A stretch of DNA of 64,000 nucleotides from Eumeta japonica (taxonomy: Eukaryota > Arthropoda > Insecta > Lepidoptera > Psychidae). A program made the position numbers and the translations under genes. Below the pieces are notes generated by a model. It saw nothing but the letters and a program-made list of their open reading frames with translations. It was not told the origin of the DNA and searched no databases. This document shows positions 58,871 to 64,000 of the stretch, one piece after another (within the stretch, counting starts at the first letter, position 1; each line of letters starts with the position of its first letter). The DNA lies in assembly GCA_005406025.1 (NCBI GenBank), contig BGZK01002058.1, positions 18,430 through 82,429 of the forward strand. Reading direction: 5' to 3'.

Positions 58871-61062
58871 AGGGTACGCCTTAATATTTAAAACCTGACT
58901 CAACATTAACTATGAAATTCATTTTTGACTGCTAATCCATACCTACTCGTTAAACGATTCTCAAGTAGTATTTTGAAAGCGGGCGGCTTTTTAAAATAAC
59001 ATCATCGACTTGCACAGCCTCGGTTGCCCCAGCCGCAATTGTACTGGGTGTCGTCATTGATCTGCCCGGACGTCTTCATTATTTTACGTACCCGGCAATC
59101 ATGTAGTGTTTTACGGGTATCCCTGGATTGGTCTTGAGAAGCTCTTTCCAACCATATACGGTCTCTACATTTTGATTTGACTTTTTGACAATTATAGGCT
59201 GATATTGCATTTTTTACTTAATTTTCTTACTATACATATTATCCATACATATTTTCTATAACTTTTTTCACTAATATTTTCTTTTCAGCTGACGATTGCA
59301 GCTCAAACGAAGATCGTAGCTTGTTCGAATCGTAATTTACACTAAAAAGAAATTTCGTGACGCAGCGCAACGACCTCAAAATATAGTCTCTTCCCCTCTA
59401 CTGCGCGCGATACTTCACAGTCATCACTAAACGTAAGGAATTCTTTGATCCTATAGCTATCTAGCGGCATAATTAAATTTTAGATGCAACACAAAACTGT
59501 ATCCCTCGATTTTCGTTATCGGTTTTCTGAATTGCCTCCCATCGTACAAGCAAATTGGCGTATTCACGTCAAAATGAACTATGATTTTTAAATGCCACCT
59601 CTATCCTAGTTTTTAATCTGCGTATTCAATCCAGTGACCGCAGGACATGTGTTCCGCCGGCGCGAGAGGCTCGGCCATTGTCGGCGCTGCCTGCTCCATG
59701 CCACTTCTACATCGAATCCAATTAGAATATTACCGTAAATCTAAGCTGTTACCGATCGAATTTATGTCACTACCATTTATTACATTAATATTTATTTCAT
59801 AAGGTTTATAATAATAATAACTTCCTGTATATTGCTCAATCATCGAATATTAATATTATACATATAATAACCTATAGGTATAATATAATACAATAGAGAT
59901 AAAAAGCTGTGCTTCAAAAATATTTGAAAAAAGTTGTTCTGGAGGTATTTGAAACGTTGACAAAATACATATCGATTGTTTTTAGAGTTTTTGTCTTTCT
60001 GTGCGAACCCCGCAAAAGATACTAGACAGAATTTGATGAAATTTGCTATGGGGGTAGGTTATACCTCGTAATAACGTATCGGCCAGCTTGCACAGTGTTC
60101 CGCTACTATTTTTACTTACATTGTGTATATTTTGAATCGGACCGGAATCCAGAAACGTAATCAAAAGTGGGACCACGACCGGGAATTCGAAAAGGAAAAA
60201 TTCGGAAACAGAAACAAGGTTGGGATCATAATTGACTCCTTGATCGATCGATATAGAAGATGAAACAATTCATTTGGGTCTAAAGCAGACGAAACTGCGA
60301 GCGAAAGCTAAAAGTAAAATACATGTAAGTATTTATTCAAGAAAACTATTTTATTTAAAAAAGTAGTAACAAATATCAGTTTCATTGTAAATGTGGTTAC
60401 CGTTCAATACAATATGTTTTAGTTATGGAACAACCAAAAAAGGAGATATATTGGCTTAGTCAACTTCTTTGAAAGTAGTGTGAGAAATGATATAATGATC
60501 ATCGTTTTGGTTTTGGCTGATTAAGTTGTTGGACATACACAAATGTCATTGATTTAATGTGAAAGTCAGTTAGCTGTAACTGTGCACGCGAAAACACAGT
60601 TCGGTTAAATATAATTTAGATAAGATATTTACTTTCTTAGAGTAAGGTTTAACAACATTAATTGCGTAAACATATGGCAACTGTTGCCAAACCTTAACTG
60701 AATACCTGCGATTCGGCATTCTGCACAGCTCATCAGAAATTAATATACCTTTGTATGAAATTAGACTGGAATTTAATATACGTATTGAAACGTATGTAAA
60801 TATAAGCATGAAAGATATATTTGGAGATCTAATCCGAAATTAGAAAAAACTTAATTAAGTAAGCAACTTAAACTCTTTTAGTGTTTTTTTTTACTTTACT
60901 TCCACTAAATGCAAACAATTTTACCCATGTATATCGATATTAAACACGATACCAGCAAATCGATTTATGATGTGATTCAAATGCATCCTGCCTATTAATA
61001 TTTTCACTTCATAAAATCGAAAACACTTTTCTTATTAGATATACGAAAATACGTTTCCTTAA
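58871..61062. other. Intergenic sequence
   Basis: Mixed patches lie at 58980-59160 and 59630-59715 without coding support. A dispersed-repeat-like stretch (60000-60110, 'gatgaaatttgctatgggggt') precedes the GA-rich repeat at 60125-60320. Confidence 0.4.
60125..60320 (+). repeat. Purine-rich repeat, relative of 51610-51850
   Basis: Shares the 'gggaccg-gaccggga' style words and the ending gatcgat, aagatgaa, ttcatt, gggtc with the other copy. Confidence 0.55.
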
Positions 61063-61585
61063 ACGTTTTTAGGGCTTTCTATCCAAACGATGTCAACGGA
61101 ACCCTATTACTAACCTCCGCTGTCCGATCTGTCTGTCTGTCCGTCTATCTGTCTATCAGCGGGCTGTTATGAGATACAGCCCTCTGACATGAACCGTCTC
61201 ATAAACCGCTATCACGAATCGTAATAGGTAGACAGTTAAAAATTTCACATAGTGCATATTTTTATTTCTCCTATAACAAAAAATGAGAATAAATAAAATT
61301 AAATAGAAATTAAAGAAGGCCTTCATACAAGAAACGTATTTTTATTTTCATTTATTACTCGATTTTAATAATGACAGTAGACAAACGCTTGAAATGTTCA
61401 CACAGTGTATATACTACTATAGACGCTATAAAAACAAATCATAAAACAAAGTTAAAAATTGAGTAATATCATTTTTCGGCATTTTTATTCGAAATTAGTT
61501 TTTGTTCTTTTTTTAAAAGATTTTTGAAAAGCATGTAATGTTCAATATTGTGGAACAGTCCAAATCGCACTTGACCGGATTTAAT
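61063..61585 (+). repeat. Lepidopteran-type dispersed repeat, nearly full length
   Basis: Starts with 'ggaaccctattactaacctc' and 'ctgtctgtctgtccgtc', has 'tagacagttaaaaatttcac' inside, and ends tcgcacttgaccggattt. Both recognisable ends are present, so this is the most complete copy in the window. It has no coding frame. Confidence 0.6.
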
Positions 61586-64000
61586 TCTCTATAATTACTA
61601 CTATTACTACCAATGTTACATGTATGAAAGAGATAGAGAACAAAAAATCACAAAATCGCTGAAAAGGGAGTAGCGCACGGAGATTTTCATTTTCGACATC
61701 GGAATATCGACATGAAAAATGAAATCCGACATGGCAGTGGAAAAAATCCCGCATTCAGCCGGCGCGCCGCCCCGACCCACCCCGAATCACAAAATCCGAT
61801 GCTTTCAGAACGTAGGTAGCTAGCTGTGCTTATGACGCGTGTTTTGCGTTTTTGTATTTATAGCTTTAGACCCGTGTTTCGAATATAGCGTTTTCACTAC
61901 TTTGATAGGAAATTATTTTATTTCTTTAATGTACGTCAACTTAAGTGATTAATATTTCATATTAATCTTGGCAAGGTTAATTTAAACGAAAAAGTAGTGT
62001 GTAATAAAATCCAAGGAAATTCATGTAAAATTTTGATTATTATCTTTCTTCGTAAAATATGTTATATATGGTTATGAAAGTAGAGTAAATTGATTTTATT
62101 GTGGGAAGGTTTAATGGTTTTGTCTACTTTCCACGGAAATACAAAATGATGAAATTTTGAAGAATAACGGTTTAAGAATTCAATTAAAAAATAAATCGTC
62201 AACAAAATTCAGTTCGCCTGATTAACGGACGCACGAACATTTAAAAAAATATTTATTAACTTGTAAATATTCTATAAAATTTTAATTAGTATTATTAGAA
62301 AAGCGAGTACTAATATTTAAATGAGATAAAAATTTTAAATAACAATGACTAATGGATATCTATAAGTCTTTCACTATCCCAAGCAAAGCCGGAAAATCTT
62401 TCTCATTTAAGTATTATAAAATCCAGGTTCAGAAACGAGTATTCTATTGGAATTCAATCTCCTAGAGCATTTATTCAGGCTTGAAAATTGAAATAACTTG
62501 GACTGTAGCCAGCAGGGAGCGCTAAAGTGTGTATAAGCACCACGAAGTGATATGCGCATAGTTTTAAAAGTAAAAAATTATACAACATTTGTTATTAAAT
62601 TTGATATCTAAGTCTCTAAGTCGTAGTGATTATTGTCCCAATAGAAATAAACAGCGACTGTTACGAAACTATCACAAAAAACAAAATATCTTAAAACATA
62701 AGTAAAGCGTTGAATAAGTTAAATAAATAAATTAAGTAAAACGTTAGCAAAGTTTAAGTTAAATTTTGTGGTGTTAATTTTGACATTGTTTTATTTAGTA
62801 GATTACATTTAAAATATCTCATAAAATTCTTTGGGGCATTATAATGGTGCACGAGTAGAAAGGTGCACGTTTACTTGAAAATGTCAATAAAATACACCCA
62901 CGTGAATTGAACTTAAAATCCCCATATAACAAATTACAAAACTCATAGGAAATTTATATATCAAAATCATTTTGCATTTGTATTTATAAAATGGTCTTTT
63001 CATATTCAAATACATTTAATTTGTGAGAAAATATATTAAATTAAAAATATCTATGCACTAGCTTTTGCCCGCATAATCAACCGCGTGGAATGTAAAATGA
63101 TGAAAGATTAATTTTAGACTGGATTTGGCTAAAATCCGTTCTCAGAGAGCGTCTACGTCCATAAAGAAGTAACTATACAAGAGTAAAAACCAATCAGACT
63201 TATAGTTTCAGAGATCCCGTAATGATTCAGTGGTATTTCGCTTATATATAAAAGATGGATTTTATCACGAATCTTTTCGCATATATTCATAGCCTCCTTC
63301 TTTTTTAGAATTGCCAAAGTTGTTCTTGTCCTTTTATAACTTAAGAACGATCCGACCGATCTTGATGAAAATTAGTGTACAGTAAAAACTGTAAAAAGTG
63401 AAAAAACTGTGCTTGACAAGTTATATGTACGTATCATTTATATACAGCATATTTTAACCAAAAATAAAAATTTATATTATTTTGTAATTCTTTGGCAGCC
63501 GTATTTATTTGTTTCTGCATAGTTGTGACTATTGGGAAAGAAGTATGAGGTGTGTGAATGTGTATGTGCGTGGTTGTGTTTGGGTGTGTGTGTGTATGCG
63601 TGTGAGCAAAACCTCAGGCATGTTTGGATAGTAAAAATAATCGTTACTAAATTTCAATTTAAGCCCATCGAAACGGGCGAGTAACGGCTAATATGTAACA
63701 AGACTGTAGAACCATCGTGTCTTTTAAATGAAAATATTTACCAAAAGCAATAAATGGGTGATGTTTAGAGTGTAACAGGATACAATAAGCTTATTTTTTT
63801 TTAATTGTCTGTTTGTCTAATCAAACACGCTAATGTCCAAAATTTCCAAAAGTACTAAACGAATTTTGATGATGCTTTCTAATCTCTGGCGTAGGCGGAG
63901 GTAATATGTACGCTTTATTCCGTCAAAATTGGCTCACTATGTGGTTCACAACAAAAACTTGTTGATTTTTAAAACTAAATTCCATTGTACGATATCGCGG
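61586..64000. other. Intergenic sequence to the window edge
   Basis: A short CpG-rich patch (61735-61850), dispersed repeats at 63056-63260 (actagcttttgcccgc start) and 63790-63960, and a TG microsatellite (63540-63606). The rest is AT-rich. No gene is supportable. Confidence 0.45.
63540..63606. repeat. TG-rich microsatellite
   Basis: Interrupted (gt)n with a longest run of gtgtgtgtgt near 63582-63593. Confidence 0.9.

Overview
The window is eukaryotic genomic DNA: AT-rich, intron-containing, and full of decayed transposon copies. Several dispersed repeats look like families common in moth and butterfly genomes: the 'accgg-ccaagtgc' / 'gtccgtc-gtc' element, LINE/SINE tails with a 'gggccagcgtgg' core, a 'gaaaagctact'-ended repeat, and two mariner copies. 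I infer Lepidoptera. This is recognition from memory, not a database result.

Left part (about 0.7-10.6 kb, + strand): one convincing protein-coding gene, which enters the window without its 5' end. Twelve exons with GT-AG borders and compatible phases give 502 residues, a stop codon at 10473-10475 and a poly(A) signal at 10586. The product starts with a basic stretch, has five C2H2 zinc fingers, then a long low-complexity linker with one conserved-looking block, and ends in an acidic Ser/Asp tail. It is a sequence-specific DNA-binding protein. Finger order and recognition helices resemble the FEZ/earmuff class as I remember it, but I do not assign a gene name.

Right part (10.6-64 kb): essentially a gene desert. 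It holds (a) about fifteen short GC/CpG-rich islands 100-450 bp long in AT-rich surroundings, several with recognisable transcription-factor words (CRE, ETS-CRE, POU octamer), which look like enhancers or promoters; (b) two dead mariner elements, a Ty3/gypsy-type pol fragment, a tRNA-headed SINE, LINE-like tails and several foldback/MITE elements; (c) tandem repeats, including a fresh 160-bp triplication and a 19-bp x 7 array; (d) a 56-bp almost perfect palindrome. Two possible isolated + strand exons (45215-45309 and a signal-peptide exon at 47495-47582) hint that a long-intron gene may begin here.

No rRNA, functional tRNA, CRISPR array, bacterial operon or intact virus was seen. Everything outside the zinc-finger gene is assigned from motif recognition, with modest confidence.
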